64,000 nt of DNA, taken from the NCBI GenBank assembly GCA_902591865.1, contig CACJCK010000005.1:1-64000 (forward strand), given 5' to 3'. This DNA comes from an uncultured Prochlorococcus sp. Lineage in GTDB: Bacteria; Cyanobacteriota; Cyanobacteriia; PCC-6307; Cyanobiaceae. Shown here piece by piece: positions 39,388-50,943 of this stretch. Position numbers and translations under genes: made by a program. Under the pieces are notes generated by a model that was given only the letters and a program-made list of their open reading frames with translations, was not told the origin of the DNA and made no database searches. Position 1 is the first letter of the stretch, and each line of letters opens with the position of its first letter.

Positions 39388-40296
39388 TTAATCCTTTTTG
39401 TTAATAAAAATTTCTGATTTTTCTGACTCTTTTTTATTTATATCATTGATGATATTATCACCCGAGTCTGTCTTTTGGGATAAGATATTTTTACTTAAAG
39501 ATGCTTTATTTGCTCCCATAGAGTTTTGATTACCAATCAGTTTTGCGAGAAGTTCTTTTAACCTGCTGCTGGTTATTGGCCTTTCGAGTTTGCCTTGATT
39601 TGCTAATGATAACGTACCTGTTTCTTCAGAAACAACAATACAAATACATCTGTCGAATCTTTCTGTAATTCCTAATGCTGCTAAATGTCTTGTGCCATAT
39701 CTACTTATACCTTGTCTTGATAGAGGAAGTATTACACCAGCAGATATTATTTTATTCCCTTTCACAAGAACTGCTCCATCATGTAAAGGTGTATCTGTTG
39801 CAAAAAGATTTATTAAAAGGTCAGTTGATAATTGTGCCTCAATATTGGTACCTGAATATAAAAAATCTTCAGGTCTTAAATCACTCCCCAAATCTACAAC
39901 TATTAAAGCGCCTCTTCTATTCTGAGAGAGTTTACCTGCAGTATCAACTAACTTAGTAATGGTAGTTGAAGTCGCTCTAAATTCTTTTGGTGGATTTCCA
40001 AGCAATACAGTTAGCCTCCCAGTGCCTAGTAGTTCCATTAATCTTCTTAACTCTCCTTGCCAAAGGATCGCTAATGAAAGAGAGCAAGCGAGGACTACTG
40101 CATCAATTAATTTTGATGTTAGTGGTAAGTATGCATATCTTTGAATAAACCATGCGGATGATACTAAAAACAAATATCCTCGTAGAAGCCATAATGTCCG
40201 TTGTTCTTTTACTCTAGAGAATAATAAAAGTCCGAAACCAACAGCAAATAAGACATCTAATAAAAGCTTTAAATTTATAATTCCCCAGAAATTCAC
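39388..40296 (-). CDS. cdaA: Diadenylate cyclase (CdaA/DisA_N domain)
   Basis: N-terminal TM segments; DAC motifs DTPLHDGAVLVKG and SRYGTRHLAALGITE. Confidence 0.9.
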   Translation of the reverse strand: MNFWGIINLKLLLDVLFAVGFGLLLFSRVKEQRTLWLLRGYLFLVSSAWFIQRYAYLPLTSKLIDAVVLACSLSLAILWQGELRRLMELLGTGRLTVLLGNPPKEFRATSTTITKLVDTAGKLSQNRRGALIVVDLGSDLRPEDFLYSGTNIEAQLSTDLLINLFATDTPLHDGAVLVKGNKIISAGVILPLSRQGISRYGTRHLAALGITERFDRCICIVVSEETGTLSLANQGKLERPITSSRLKELLAKLIGNQNSMGANKASLSKNILSQKTDSGDNIINDINKKESEKSEIFINKKD

Positions 40297-40330
40297 ACTA
40301 AAAACAAAATTTATTTAAATTTACCTAATT

Positions 40331-41698
40331 TTATTTAATAAAGCGATCAGGCAAAACATCATATTTCAAAAGATCAAATGGACTTTCTCTTTTTTGAATA
40401 ATCTCTGCTTCTCCATTACAAACTAAAAGTGCCGCGGGTCTAGGAATTCTGTTGTAGTTAGAACTCATCGAATTATTGTAAGCACCAGTGCCAAAAACAC
40501 ATATTAGATCTCCTGTTTCGCAATTTGCTAGTTCTATCTCCTTAAACAAAACATCTCCCGATTCGCAGTGTTTTCCAGCGATTGTATATTTGTTTTTAGA
40601 GTTAACATTAAAGGGGTTTTTTACCAAACATGCAGAATAATTCGATTGATATGTTATTGGCCTTGGATTATCACTCATCCCGCCATCAACAGACAAATAA
40701 GTTCTGATTCCAGGGATTTCTTTAAAAGATCCAATTTTATAAATTGTTATGCCTGCTGTAGATACGATGGATCTTCCAGGTTCACACATCAATTTTGGAA
40801 GATTTAAGTTGTATTTTTTACAAGCTTTAACAACTGAGTTAGAAATTGTTTTTACCCATTGATCGATAGAAGGTGGATCGTCATTTTTTGTATATTTAAT
40901 GCCTAAACCACCACCAAGATTAAGTTCTTTGATATTATGGCCAAATTTTTTGGCGTCTAAAATAACTTTTACCATTATTTCACCAAGATCATTATGAGGG
41001 TCTAGTTCAAAGATCTGGGAACCAATATGAGCATGTAGTCCAGTTAATTTTAAATGTTTAGTTTCGCTTATGCTTGAAAATAAATTATCCAGATATTCGA
41101 TTCCAAAACCGAATTTGCTATCAAATGAACCTGTTCTTATATATTCATGTGTATGGCATTCGATTCCAGGAGTAAAGCGAATCATTATTTCTAAGTCATG
41201 ATTTAATGAATTTGATACTTCCTTTAATCTCTTTATATCATAGTCATTATCTACAATTATTTTGATGTTATTTCTAATTGCGAAATCAATTTCTTTATCA
41301 GATTTATTATTCCCATGAAAAACAATTTTTTCATTTGGTACCCCACCCTTTATAGCCGTTAATAATTCTCCCTCTGACACTGCATCAAGTCCTAAACCTT
41401 CTGAGGAAACAAGATTACTCATGAATATAGAACTATTTGCCTTGGAAGCATATATGGGGAGAGATTCACCTGGGTAATATTTTTCTAATGCTTTTTTATA
41501 AGCTCTACAAGAACTTCTTAAAGTGATTTCATCTAAAATATATAAAGGGGAATCATATTTCTTAACTAACTCTTCAATAGAACATCCACCAACTGACAAT
41601 TTCCCATCTTCTGCAATCGATGTAGTGACAGGTACGATATTTTTATTGGGACTTTCCAAGTTAATTTTCTGTTTTAAAAAAGATTGTTTTTCTTCCAT
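40331..41698 (-). CDS. lysA: Diaminopimelate decarboxylase
   Basis: PIYASKANSS, LHAHIGSQI, LNLGGGLGIKY, CEPGRSIV, CESGD. Confidence 0.95.
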   Translation of the reverse strand: MEEKQSFLKQKINLESPNKNIVPVTTSIAEDGKLSVGGCSIEELVKKYDSPLYILDEITLRSSCRAYKKALEKYYPGESLPIYASKANSSIFMSNLVSSEGLGLDAVSEGELLTAIKGGVPNEKIVFHGNNKSDKEIDFAIRNNIKIIVDNDYDIKRLKEVSNSLNHDLEIMIRFTPGIECHTHEYIRTGSFDSKFGFGIEYLDNLFSSISETKHLKLTGLHAHIGSQIFELDPHNDLGEIMVKVILDAKKFGHNIKELNLGGGLGIKYTKNDDPPSIDQWVKTISNSVVKACKKYNLNLPKLMCEPGRSIVSTAGITIYKIGSFKEIPGIRTYLSVDGGMSDNPRPITYQSNYSACLVKNPFNVNSKNKYTIAGKHCESGDVLFKEIELANCETGDLICVFGTGAYNNSMSSNYNRIPRPAALLVCNGEAEIIQKRESPFDLLKYDVLPDRFIK

Positions 41699-41784
41699 AG
41701 GAAAAGTTTAAATAAAGTTTGCCAACACTGTCATATTTTATAATGACTCTAGGTATGAATTTTTTAATATACATACATAATAAA

Positions 41785-42231
41785 ATGATATCTATCAAAC
41801 AATTAAAAGAGAAAGATATTGATTTATGTTATGAGTTAGATTTAAATACGATTTCCCTATGGAGTAAGAAACAATGGGCTAACGAATTCAAAAAAGAAGG
41901 TACAAAAATATTTGGATTACTAGTTACAAATTTAGTCATTGGAATATGTGTTTTTCAGGTTGTCCTTGATGAAGCTCAAATAAATTATTTTGTTGTAAAT
42001 AAGAAATTTAGGAAAAATGGTTTTGGATCATATCTTATGAGTTTTTTAATAAAAAAATGTGAAAAATTAAAGCTAAAGAAATTACTGTTGGAGGTTTCTC
42101 AGGGCAATGTTACTGCTGAAAGATTTTACAGTCGCTTTGATTTTTCTACTGTAGGAATAAGAAAAAATTATTATAAAGATGGGTCACATGCTTTTTTAAA
42201 AGAAAAAAAATTAACAACTAAAATTGTATAA
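41785..42231 (+). CDS. rimI: GNAT acetyltransferase, RimI-like
   Basis: ISIKQLKEKDIDLCYELD...INYFVVNKKFRKNGFGSYLMSFLIKKCEKLKLKKLLLEVSQGNVTAERFYSRFDF; ORF opens at 41719, likely start 41785. Confidence 0.8.
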   Translation: MISIKQLKEKDIDLCYELDLNTISLWSKKQWANEFKKEGTKIFGLLVTNLVIGICVFQVVLDEAQINYFVVNKKFRKNGFGSYLMSFLIKKCEKLKLKKLLLEVSQGNVTAERFYSRFDFSTVGIRKNYYKDGSHAFLKEKKLTTKIV

Positions 42232-42406
42232 AAATTTAATTGTTCGGATAACCAGAATGCTTTAAATTACTATATTTTCTTGATATATCTCTAAAAAAGT
42301 TCGATTTAATTAATTTAAATACAATATATAGGTATTCACAAAAGCTCATTCTGAACACAAAATTGACATATTACTGGTAGGTTATTAATAGGAATTTAAT
42401 CTTCTA

Positions 42407-44935
42407 ATGTTTGAAAGATTTACAGAAAAAGCTATAAAAGTCATAATGCTTGCTCAAGAGGAGGCTAGAAGACTTGGCCACAATTTCGTTGGAACTGAAC
42501 AAATTCTTTTGGGATTAATAGGAGAAGGAACTGGAGTAGCAGCGAAAGTACTCAAATCACTTGGAGTCAATCTGAAAGATTCAAGAATAGAAGTAGAAAA
42601 GATAATAGGTAGAGGATCAGGATTTGTTGCTGTAGAAATACCTTTTACACCTAGGGCTAAAAGAGTTTTAGAATTATCTCTTGAAGAGGCTCGTCAATTA
42701 GGTCATAATTACATTGGTACAGAACACCTATTACTGGGTTTAATTAGAGAAGGAGAAGGAGTTGCTGCAAGAGTTCTAGAGAATCTTAATATTGATCTTA
42801 CCAAAGTAAGAACTCAAGTTATCAGGATGTTAGGTGAAACAGCCGAAGTTGGAACAGGTGCTAGTACAACTAAAGGCAATTTAAAAACTGCTACCCTCGA
42901 CGAATTCGGGACAAATTTAACTAAATTAGCAAGTGAGTCAAAATTAGATCCAGTAGTTGGTCGCCATTCAGAAATAGATCGTGTAGTACAAATATTAGGT
43001 AGAAGAACAAAAAATAACCCTGTTCTTATTGGAGAGCCAGGTGTCGGTAAAACAGCCATTGCAGAAGGCTTGGCTCAAAGAATACAAACTGGAGATATTC
43101 CAGACATACTTGAAGATAAAAGAGTTTTGACTCTTGATATAGGACTTCTTGTCGCTGGAACAAAATATAGAGGTGAATTTGAAGAAAGGTTAAAAAAAAT
43201 AATGGAAGAAATTAAATCAGCAGGCAACGTAATACTTGTCATAGATGAAGTGCATACTTTAATTGGTGCTGGAGCTGCTGAAGGTGCTATAGATGCAGCT
43301 AATATTCTGAAGCCTGCATTAGCGAGAGGAGAACTTCAATGTATTGGAGCAACAACACTCGACGAGTATAGAAAACATATTGAGAGAGATGCTGCCCTAG
43401 AAAGGAGGTTCCAACCTGTGATGGTTGGGGAGCCATCTATTGAAGATACAATTGAAATTTTAAAAGGTCTTAGAGAACGTTACGAACAACATCATCGTCT
43501 AAAAATTACAGATGATGCTCTTGAGGCAGCGGCTCATTTAGGGGACCGTTACATATCCGATAGATTTTTGCCTGATAAGGCTATAGACCTCATCGACGAA
43601 GCTGGAAGTAGAGTCCGTTTAATAAATTCTAAACTTCCGCCTGAAGCCAAACAAATAGATAGAGAACTAAGACAGGTCCAAAAAGAGAAGGAAGAATCAG
43701 TAAGGGATCAAAATTTTGACCAAGCAGGACAATTACGCGAAAAAGAAATGGAATTGTCAGCAAAAATTAAAGAGGTATTGGCAAATAAAAAAAATGGATC
43801 TACATCTGGAGATTTATCTGAAGCTGATAATTCCGTAGAAAGTGATTCTAAACTCTTACAAAGTCCTCTTGTCAGTGAAGAGGATGTGGCTCATATTGTA
43901 GCTTCTTGGACAGGCGTTCCTGTTCAAAAATTAACAGAAACTGAATCAGTCAAGCTTCTTAATATGGAGGAAACGCTTCACCAAAGGCTAATTGGACAAG
44001 ATGAAGCCGTAAAAGCTGTTTCTAGAGCCATAAGACGAGCAAGAGTTGGATTAAAAAATCCTAATAGACCCATAGCAAGTTTTATTTTTTCAGGTCCGAC
44101 TGGTGTAGGTAAAACTGAATTGACTAAATCATTGGCATCATATTTCTTTGGAAGTGAAGAGGCAATGATCAGATTAGATATGTCAGAATTTATGGAAAGA
44201 CATACAGTTAGTAAACTTATAGGTTCGCCTCCTGGGTATGTTGGTTTTAATGAAGGTGGTCAGCTTACTGAAGCTGTTAGAAGACGTCCTTATACGGTTG
44301 TTTTATTTGATGAGGTTGAAAAGGCTCATCCAGATGTTTTTAACTTACTATTGCAACTACTTGAAGATGGAAGATTAACTGACTCTAAAGGTAGAACTGT
44401 TGATTTTAAAAATACTTTGTTAATTATGACTTCGAATATCGGATCTAAAGTAATTGAGAAAGGGGGAGGCGGTCTTGGATTTGAATTCTCGGGAGATTCA
44501 GTTGAAGATAGCCAATATAATAGAATAAAATCTTTAGTCAATGAAGAACTTAAGCAATATTTTAGACCTGAATTTTTAAATAGACTTGACGAAATCATTG
44601 TGTTCAGACAACTAACTAAAAATGAGGTTAAAGAAATTGCTGAAATAATGTTACAAGAAGTTTTTTCACGATTACAAGATAAAGGGATTAATTTAAACGT
44701 CACTGAAGCTTTCAAAGAAAGACTTGTTGAAGAAGGTTATAACCCTTCCTACGGAGCAAGACCTTTGAGAAGGGCAGTTATGCGTTTACTAGAAGATAGT
44801 TTGGCTGAAGAAGTACTTTCTGGAAGGATAAAAGATGGAGATAAAGCCATAGTTGATATAGATGATAATAAAAAAGTGACAATAAATATTTCTTCTGAAG
44901 AATCTTCTCAAGAGTTGGCAAGTGCTAACTTCTAA
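42407..44935 (+). CDS. clpC: ATP-dependent Clp protease ATPase subunit ClpC
   Basis: Two N-repeats, [18 protein letters not shown]-like linker, [15 protein letters not shown]. Confidence 0.97.
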   Translation: MFERFTEKAIKVIMLAQEEARRLGHNFVGTEQILLGLIGEGTGVAAKVLKSLGVNLKDSRIEVEKIIGRGSGFVAVEIPFTPRAKRVLELSLEEARQLGHNYIGTEHLLLGLIREGEGVAARVLENLNIDLTKVRTQVIRMLGETAEVGTGASTTKGNLKTATLDEFGTNLTKLASESKLDPVVGRHSEIDRVVQILGRRTKNNPVLIGEPGVGKTAIAEGLAQRIQTGDIPDILEDKRVLTLDIGLLVAGTKYRGEFEERLKKIMEEIKSAGNVILVIDEVHTLIGAGAAEGAIDAANILKPALARGELQCIGATTLDEYRKHIERDAALERRFQPVMVGEPSIEDTIEILKGLRERYEQHHRLKITDDALEAAAHLGDRYISDRFLPDKAIDLIDEAGSRVRLINSKLPPEAKQIDRELRQVQKEKEESVRDQNFDQAGQLREKEMELSAKIKEVLANKKNGSTSGDLSEADNSVESDSKLLQSPLVSEEDVAHIVASWTGVPVQKLTETESVKLLNMEETLHQRLIGQDEAVKAVSRAIRRARVGLKNPNRPIASFIFSGPTGVGKTELTKSLASYFFGSEEAMIRLDMSEFMERHTVSKLIGSPPGYVGFNEGGQLTEAVRRRPYTVVLFDEVEKAHPDVFNLLLQLLEDGRLTDSKGRTVDFKNTLLIMTSNIGSKVIEKGGGGLGFEFSGDSVEDSQYNRIKSLVNEELKQYFRPEFLNRLDEIIVFRQLTKNEVKEIAEIMLQEVFSRLQDKGINLNVTEAFKERLVEEGYNPSYGARPLRRAVMRLLEDSLAEEVLSGRIKDGDKAIVDIDDNKKVTINISSEESSQELASANF

Positions 44936-44950
44936 TAATTCAAAGTAAAT

Positions 44951-46042
44951 ATGCAGTCAATCTCTCCAGAAACTATTTATAGGGGAAATTATGCTTGGGA
45001 AAAATCTTTACCTCAAATTACTAAATTAACTAAAACTCCATTAATCTTAGGTAGGAGTATTAAAACGAATAATCTGAGAAATAAAATTTTCAATGATTTA
45101 AAAAAATGCGAACTTAATGTTCATTCTTCTAATTTACAATTTGATTGTTGTTATGAAGACATATTAAGAGTAAAGGACATTATTTTAAAGAACAATAATG
45201 ATTCTGTTATCGCAGCTGGAGGAGGTAAAGTTCTTGATTCAGGCAAATTTATAGCAGATTGTCTCAACCTCCCTTGTATCTCTGTCCCTCTTAGTGCCTC
45301 TACATGTGCAGGTTGGACAGCCCTATCAAACATATATACAAAAAATGGTCAATTTATAAAGGATGTCGCATTAAGATCTTGCCCAAAAATTCTAGTATAT
45401 GATCATAAATTTATTCAAACAGCTCCATCAAGAACACTTGCGAGTGGCATAGCGGATGCTTTGGCAAAATGGTATGAATCCTCAATAACAAGTTCAAATA
45501 TAGAAGATGGTCTTGTTCAACAAGCTATTCAAATATCAAGAGTTTTACGGGATCAACTACTAATAGATGGGAAAAAAGCATTTAATGGTGAATTTGAAAA
45601 TAATCCTTCTTGGCGAAATACTATAGAGGGGTGTGGTCTTACTGCAGGATTAGTGGGAGGTATTGGAGGAGAAAAGTGTAGGACTGCGGCAGCACATGCT
45701 ATTCACAATGCAATCACTCAGATAATTACTCCAAATAAATTCTTACATGGTGAGATTGTTGGGGTTGGATTATTATTGCAATTGAGATTAGAAGAAATGA
45801 AAAATAACAATAAATTAGCTGATCAATCAATTAAGCAATTGTTGGTACTTATGAAAGAATTGAATTTGCCAACAACTATCGAACAACTTGGGATAAATGT
45901 TTTTGAAAACAATAATTTAGAGAAAATTGCTGATTTTACTTGTCGAGATAAATCTGAGATTCACTTTTTGCCTTTTGAAATTCATAAACGAGATATACTA
46001 AAGGTCATTGCAAATTTTGAACAACAAAAAATTAAGATATAA
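44951..46042 (+). CDS. Iron-containing alcohol/glycerol dehydrogenase-family protein
   Basis: VIAAGGGKVLDSGKFIADCLNLPCISVPLSASTCAG, SGIADALAKWYE, HAIHNAI. Confidence 0.85.
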   Translation: MQSISPETIYRGNYAWEKSLPQITKLTKTPLILGRSIKTNNLRNKIFNDLKKCELNVHSSNLQFDCCYEDILRVKDIILKNNNDSVIAAGGGKVLDSGKFIADCLNLPCISVPLSASTCAGWTALSNIYTKNGQFIKDVALRSCPKILVYDHKFIQTAPSRTLASGIADALAKWYESSITSSNIEDGLVQQAIQISRVLRDQLLIDGKKAFNGEFENNPSWRNTIEGCGLTAGLVGGIGGEKCRTAAAHAIHNAITQIITPNKFLHGEIVGVGLLLQLRLEEMKNNNKLADQSIKQLLVLMKELNLPTTIEQLGINVFENNNLEKIADFTCRDKSEIHFLPFEIHKRDILKVIANFEQQKIKI

Positions 46043-46050
46043 ACATCTCT

Positions 46051-46950
46051 TTGACTAACAATAATTTCGAAAAATTAAATAATTTAAATATGGAATTTTT
46101 TGAAAGTGCCAAACAGTCACTATTAGACCCTTTAGGTCTATATTTGGCAAATGACGTTAAGTGGATAAAACTTAACCAAAACTGGAACTCTTTAAAATTC
46201 CCTGTGGTTATAGGAGGAAAAGGTCAGCCCATACTTCTCCTTCATGGTTTCGACAGTAGTTTTTTAGAGTTCAGGAGAATATATAAATCACTAAAAAGAA
46301 ATTTCCAAGTTATAATTCCTGATCTGTTAGGTTTTGGTTTTAGTCCTAGGTGCGCAACAAATGAATACAATTCCTCGAAAATAATTTCGTACTTAATTGA
46401 TCTCCTTAAAACCTTGCAAATAAGAAAAAATCTAAAAATTATTGGTGCCTCTATGGGAGGCTCAATAGCTTTAAAACTTGCTTTTGAAATTTCTGAATCT
46501 ATTGATAAAATTTTCCTTTTGTCACCTGCCGGATTGTTTGGAGAACCTAAGAGTATTCCTTTTCCTCTTAACCAAATTGGCGCCTCATTTCTTGGATTGC
46601 CTAAGGTCAGAAAAAGTCTTTGTAGGCAAGCATTTGCTTTCCCAGATAAATGTGTTGGTGAGATGGAAGAGCAAATTGCATCAATTCATCTAGGTTGCAA
46701 AGGATGGAGAAATTCACTTGCATCATTTGCAAAAAGTGGAGGGTTTGCTGGAACTCATAAATATATCCAAAATATTCCAATTAAAACATTATGTGGAGAA
46801 AATGATCGAATTCTTGGGAAAAAAGAAATTAAAAATATAAGAAGTATTGAAAAATTAAATTTTGTAGGACTGAAAAATTGTGGTCATCTTCCACATGTAG
46901 ATTTACCATCATTGTCTAGTAAAATCATTCAAGATTATTTTTATCAGTAA
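46051..46950 (+). CDS. Alpha/beta hydrolase
   Basis: ILLLHGFDSSFLEFRRI, IGASMGGSIALKLAFE, GHLPHVDLP. Confidence 0.87.
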   Translation: MTNNNFEKLNNLNMEFFESAKQSLLDPLGLYLANDVKWIKLNQNWNSLKFPVVIGGKGQPILLLHGFDSSFLEFRRIYKSLKRNFQVIIPDLLGFGFSPRCATNEYNSSKIISYLIDLLKTLQIRKNLKIIGASMGGSIALKLAFEISESIDKIFLLSPAGLFGEPKSIPFPLNQIGASFLGLPKVRKSLCRQAFAFPDKCVGEMEEQIASIHLGCKGWRNSLASFAKSGGFAGTHKYIQNIPIKTLCGENDRILGKKEIKNIRSIEKLNFVGLKNCGHLPHVDLPSLSSKIIQDYFYQ

Positions 46951-46961
46951 AAGATTTTTAA

Positions 46962-47819
46962 TTAATTTAGATACTTGAGAAGTATAAAAATATAATACAA
47001 AACAGATGGAGTAAAGATGTAACTGTCAATTCTGTCAAGGATTCCTCCATGTCCCGGTAAAAAAGTTCCGGAATCTTTGATTTTCGCATCTCTCTTCATC
47101 ATAGATTCAATTAAATCCCCAACTAATGCCATAAGAGAAATAGAAATTCCATATAAGATTCCAACAAATAATGGATTTTCCCAATTCATTAAAAATGCGA
47201 AAAATATTGCTAGTAAAATTGAACAGGATATTCCTCCAATTAAACCTTCTATAGTTTTGCTTGGAGATATTGGAGAAAGAGATGTTTTACCAAATGACTT
47301 ACCAATAAAATAAGAACCAATATCACTAGCTACAATTAAAAAACAAGAAGTTACTGTTAAATGAAGACCTGTAGTATTTGATAAGTTCTCAAACGAAAAA
47401 AACCCCTCATTTGAACTTATTATCACCGAATCTAATCCCCTCAACTTAATCCAGTAACTAGGTAAAAACCCTAAATAGAATAATCCAAAAATAGAGGCTG
47501 CAATATCTGAAATTGTTCCAGGTTTTGGTTGCAAAAGTAACCAAGTGCATATTCCAACTGAACAGATTGGCAAAATTGAATTTGATATTTCTCCTTCAAG
47601 AAAACCAATGGTCTCAAGATAAGTAGAAATTATAATAATGAAAGATGAAAATAATGTGGTTTTTGTAGCTGGTTTTATACCTTTAAATTCTGCCATTCTA
47701 AAAAATTCCAATAATGCTAAATACGTAAGCAACGCTGTTGCCAATGTAAAAAACCATCCCCCCAACAAAACAACGATTAAACCAAAAATTCCTATAAGTA
47801 ATCCACTTCTTAATCTCAT
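46962..47819 (-). CDS. cdsA: Phosphatidate cytidylyltransferase
   Basis: SDIGSYFIGKSFGKTSLSPISPSKTIEGLIGG, GDLIESMMKRDAKIKDSGTFLPGHGGILDRIDS. Confidence 0.96.
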   Translation of the reverse strand: MRLRSGLLIGIFGLIVVLLGGWFFTLATALLTYLALLEFFRMAEFKGIKPATKTTLFSSFIIIISTYLETIGFLEGEISNSILPICSVGICTWLLLQPKPGTISDIAASIFGLFYLGFLPSYWIKLRGLDSVIISSNEGFFSFENLSNTTGLHLTVTSCFLIVASDIGSYFIGKSFGKTSLSPISPSKTIEGLIGGISCSILLAIFFAFLMNWENPLFVGILYGISISLMALVGDLIESMMKRDAKIKDSGTFLPGHGGILDRIDSYIFTPSVLYYIFILLKYLN

Positions 47820-47828
47820 ATGAAATTT

Positions 47829-49223
47829 CTATGTTATGACTCTTATATTAAAATTTACCAAATCTTTGTTGCATAAACTTTGATTATTTATCCAATTAAA
47901 CCTATCTATATCAATTTTTTCTCCAGGAACTAGTAGAGGTATCCCAGGAGGATAAGGGCAAATAATATCTCCAGATATTTTATTTAATGATTGCGAGAAA
48001 GGAATAGTCCGAGTCTCACTTCTCCACGCAATTCCAATTCCGATTTCGGGTGTATCAACTAATTTAAAGGGGGATTGGAGCACTTCTAAACGTGATGATT
48101 TTTTAGAATTTAATAGTAGTTTATTCCACAACTTTTCAAATAAATTAAGAAAATCTTTTTGATTTGCAAATCCTAGGCAAAAAGTGAGAGTCATCATTTC
48201 TGGTAATTCAGCAATAAGGCCATTTCTATAAAAAAATTTATCAGCAGTAAAACCATCTATTCCAGCCTTAGAGGTATTTACGACAATTTTTAAGGGGTCT
48301 TGGGTTTCTATAAGAGGAATATTTTTTTGAATTAATTTTTTGTAGATATTTTTTGCCGCTACAATTCTTTTTTGATATTTTGATAAACTTTTTTTATTGA
48401 GCCAGTCTTTAATGGACTCTTCACAGGAAGAAAGTAATAAGGAATTTGGACTAGTAGTTTGCAATAAATTAATACTCTTGATTAAATTATGTTCATTTAT
48501 CAAGTCTCCTTTATGCCAAAGTACCGCGGTTTGAGTTAAACCATTGAGAGACTTATGCAATGAATGAACGACTAAATCAGCGTTTAATGATAAGGCAGGT
48601 TTTGGTAAATTAAGGTTTTCACAAAAAAGGAAATAAGAACCATGGGCTTCATCAACTAAAACAGGTAAATTTTTTTGATGACAAAAATCTATTAAAGGCT
48701 TTAAATCTCCGGCATAACCATGATAAGAGGGACTTACAAGAATTATCCCTACAATTTTATTCTCATCAATATTTAAATTTTGAAATACATTTTCCAACCA
48801 AACTTTTGTAATTGGTTTGTAATGACCCGTTTCTATAGAAAATTCTAGATCAAAAAAAATTGGATTTATGTTCTGCATTGCGCAGGTTTTAATAACACTT
48901 ATATGAACATTTCTAGGCATTAAGATATTTTCGCCTGGATTTGCCATTGCAATTACTGCTGATTGTATTAATCCAGAAGCCCCATTAACTCCAAAAAAAC
49001 ATCCTTTCGCTCCAAATTTTTTAGAGAATTCTCTTTGAGATTTAGAAATTAATCCGCTTTTGGATAGTGGCGAACCTATTTCTGGTAATTCGGGCAAGTC
49101 CCAATACCCAGGCGGATTTTTTAATAATTTCACTAATTTCTTTGGTAAAGCTGACCCTCTGTTATGAGCGGGAAAGAAAAGAGACTTTACAAACTTTTTA
49201 GTTAGAAAAGATGAAATGCTCAT
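47829..49223 (-). CDS. Orn/Lys/Arg decarboxylase-family PLP enzyme
   Basis: GCFFGVNGASGLIQSAVIAM, VDEAHGSYFLF, DLVVHSLHKSLNGLTQTAVL; C-terminal YPPGIPLLVPGE. Confidence 0.9.
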   Translation of the reverse strand: MSISSFLTKKFVKSLFFPAHNRGSALPKKLVKLLKNPPGYWDLPELPEIGSPLSKSGLISKSQREFSKKFGAKGCFFGVNGASGLIQSAVIAMANPGENILMPRNVHISVIKTCAMQNINPIFFDLEFSIETGHYKPITKVWLENVFQNLNIDENKIVGIILVSPSYHGYAGDLKPLIDFCHQKNLPVLVDEAHGSYFLFCENLNLPKPALSLNADLVVHSLHKSLNGLTQTAVLWHKGDLINEHNLIKSINLLQTTSPNSLLLSSCEESIKDWLNKKSLSKYQKRIVAAKNIYKKLIQKNIPLIETQDPLKIVVNTSKAGIDGFTADKFFYRNGLIAELPEMMTLTFCLGFANQKDFLNLFEKLWNKLLLNSKKSSRLEVLQSPFKLVDTPEIGIGIAWRSETRTIPFSQSLNKISGDIICPYPPGIPLLVPGEKIDIDRFNWINNQSLCNKDLVNFNIRVIT

Positions 49224-49287
49224 AAAGTATTGTTGATATATATAGAATTAATTAAATGGTATCCCTGTTTGATATTTTTTAATTTTA

Positions 49288-50943
49288 ATGAAAAATTCTT
49301 ATTCGAAATATTCAGCAAAATATGACTTAATTTGGTTGATGTTGAGACCATGGATTTTTATACCAAGAGTTTTATATATCCTTTTAACTTTTATTTTTCT
49401 TTTTTTAAGAATACTTTTTCAAGGTAACAGTAAAAATAAAAATGTACAAAAAAATCTTTCGAAATACCTATTTGATGTGATAACAGATTTAGGACCTTGT
49501 TTTATAAAATTAGGCCAGGCACTTTCAACTAGACCAGATCTTGTTAGACAGGATTGGCTTACAGAACTAACAAACTTACAGGATAATCTTCCAGCGTTTG
49601 ATCACAAAATTGCTTTAGAAATTATTAGAGAGGAACTTGGAGCATCTGCTAATGAATTATTTGATGAGTTTCCAGATAGTCCTATCGCTTCAGCAAGCTT
49701 AGGGCAAGTATATAAAGCAAAAATAAATAATACTTATCTAGCTGTTAAAGTGCAGCGGCCAAAATTGTACTTTCTCATAAGAAGGGATGTTGTAATCTTA
49801 AGGTTTTTAGGAACTTTTTTTTCTCCATTCTTACCATTAAATATAGGTGTTGGAATTGGAGAAATAATAGATGAATTCGGCAAGGCACTTTTTGATGAAA
49901 TTGACTATCAAAAAGAGGCCGAAAATGCTTTAAGGTTTGCTAATTTATTCAAAGAAAATCCAAATATTTTTGTTCCTAAATTAGAAAAACAGTTTTCATC
50001 CAAAAGGGTCATCACAACTTCTTGGATTGATGGAGTTAAGTTGAGAGATAGAGCTTTATTGGAGGAAAATAACTTAGTACCTGCTTCTTTTATAAAGACT
50101 TGTGTCATTAGTGGACTACAGCAATTATTTGAATTTGGATATTTTCATGCAGACCCACATCCTGGCAATATGTTTGCTCTCAAAGGAGGAAATGAAGATT
50201 GTGGGTATCTAGCTTATGTTGATTTCGGAATGATGGATACTATTACAAATTTAGATAGACTTACTCTTATTAAGGCAATTGTTCACATAATAAATGAAGA
50301 GTATTATCTTCTTGCAGAAGATTTCCAGAAATTAGGTTTTTTAACCAAAGAACAAGATCTTCATAAGCTTGTTGAACCATTAAAAGAAGTTCTAGGTCGA
50401 TCTTTAGGGGCTCAGGTTGGTGAATTTAATCTTAAAAATGTAACTGATAAGTTTTCAAAACTAATGTATTCCTACCCTTTCAGAGTTCCCAGTAGGTTTG
50501 CCTTAATAATAAGAGCCGTTGTTAGTCAAGAAGGGTTAGCGCTAAGATTAGACCCTGAATTTAAAATTTTAAAAATCGCATATCCATATATAGCTAAAAA
50601 ACTACTTACAGATAATTCAGAAGAGATTTTAGACATTCTTATAGAAGTAGTATTTGATAAAAAAGGTCGAATTCAAATCGAAAAAGTTGAAAGTTTATTA
50701 AATATTTTATTTAAAGATTCAGAAAATATTAATTCAGATCTTATACCAGTTGCGAATGCTGGATTGAAATTATTTGTCAGTAAAAAAGGATCCCAAGTTA
50801 GGAAGAATCTTCTTTTAAGTCTTATAAAAGATGAAAAATTAGAGTTAACTGATGCGAAAAAACTGTTAGCTTTAATTAGAGATACTTTTAGCCCTCTGAA
50901 TATTGCAAAAAGTGCAGTGCAAAATATTATTTCTTCAGTTTAG
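49288..50943 (+). CDS. ABC1/AarF-UbiB family kinase-like protein
   Basis: LGPCFIKLGQALSTRPDL, ASASLGQVYKAKI, FHADPHPGNMFAL, YVDFGMM. Confidence 0.93.
   Translation: MKNSYSKYSAKYDLIWLMLRPWIFIPRVLYILLTFIFLFLRILFQGNSKNKNVQKNLSKYLFDVITDLGPCFIKLGQALSTRPDLVRQDWLTELTNLQDNLPAFDHKIALEIIREELGASANELFDEFPDSPIASASLGQVYKAKINNTYLAVKVQRPKLYFLIRRDVVILRFLGTFFSPFLPLNIGVGIGEIIDEFGKALFDEIDYQKEAENALRFANLFKENPNIFVPKLEKQFSSKRVITTSWIDGVKLRDRALLEENNLVPASFIKTCVISGLQQLFEFGYFHADPHPGNMFALKGGNEDCGYLAYVDFGMMDTITNLDRLTLIKAIVHIINEEYYLLAEDFQKLGFLTKEQDLHKLVEPLKEVLGRSLGAQVGEFNLKNVTDKFSKLMYSYPFRVPSRFALIIRAVVSQEGLALRLDPEFKILKIAYPYIAKKLLTDNSEEILDILIEVVFDKKGRIQIEKVESLLNILFKDSENINSDLIPVANAGLKLFVSKKGSQVRKNLLLSLIKDEKLELTDAKKLLALIRDTFSPLNIAKSAVQNIISSV

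Noticed and set aside
39675-39956. Overlapping plus-strand ORFs antisense to the diadenylate cyclase (also 39692..39925, 39959..40144)
   Set aside because: Shadow ORFs of a well-supported minus-strand gene.
42363-42391. Sigma70 promoter for clpC (TTGACA plus -10)
   Set aside because: The -35 is perfect, but the -10 candidates at 14-17 nt spacing are poor; not firm enough to list.
44326-44715. 129-aa ORF antisense to clpC
   Set aside because: Fully inside a highly conserved clpC on the other strand; low-complexity Ser/Leu composition.
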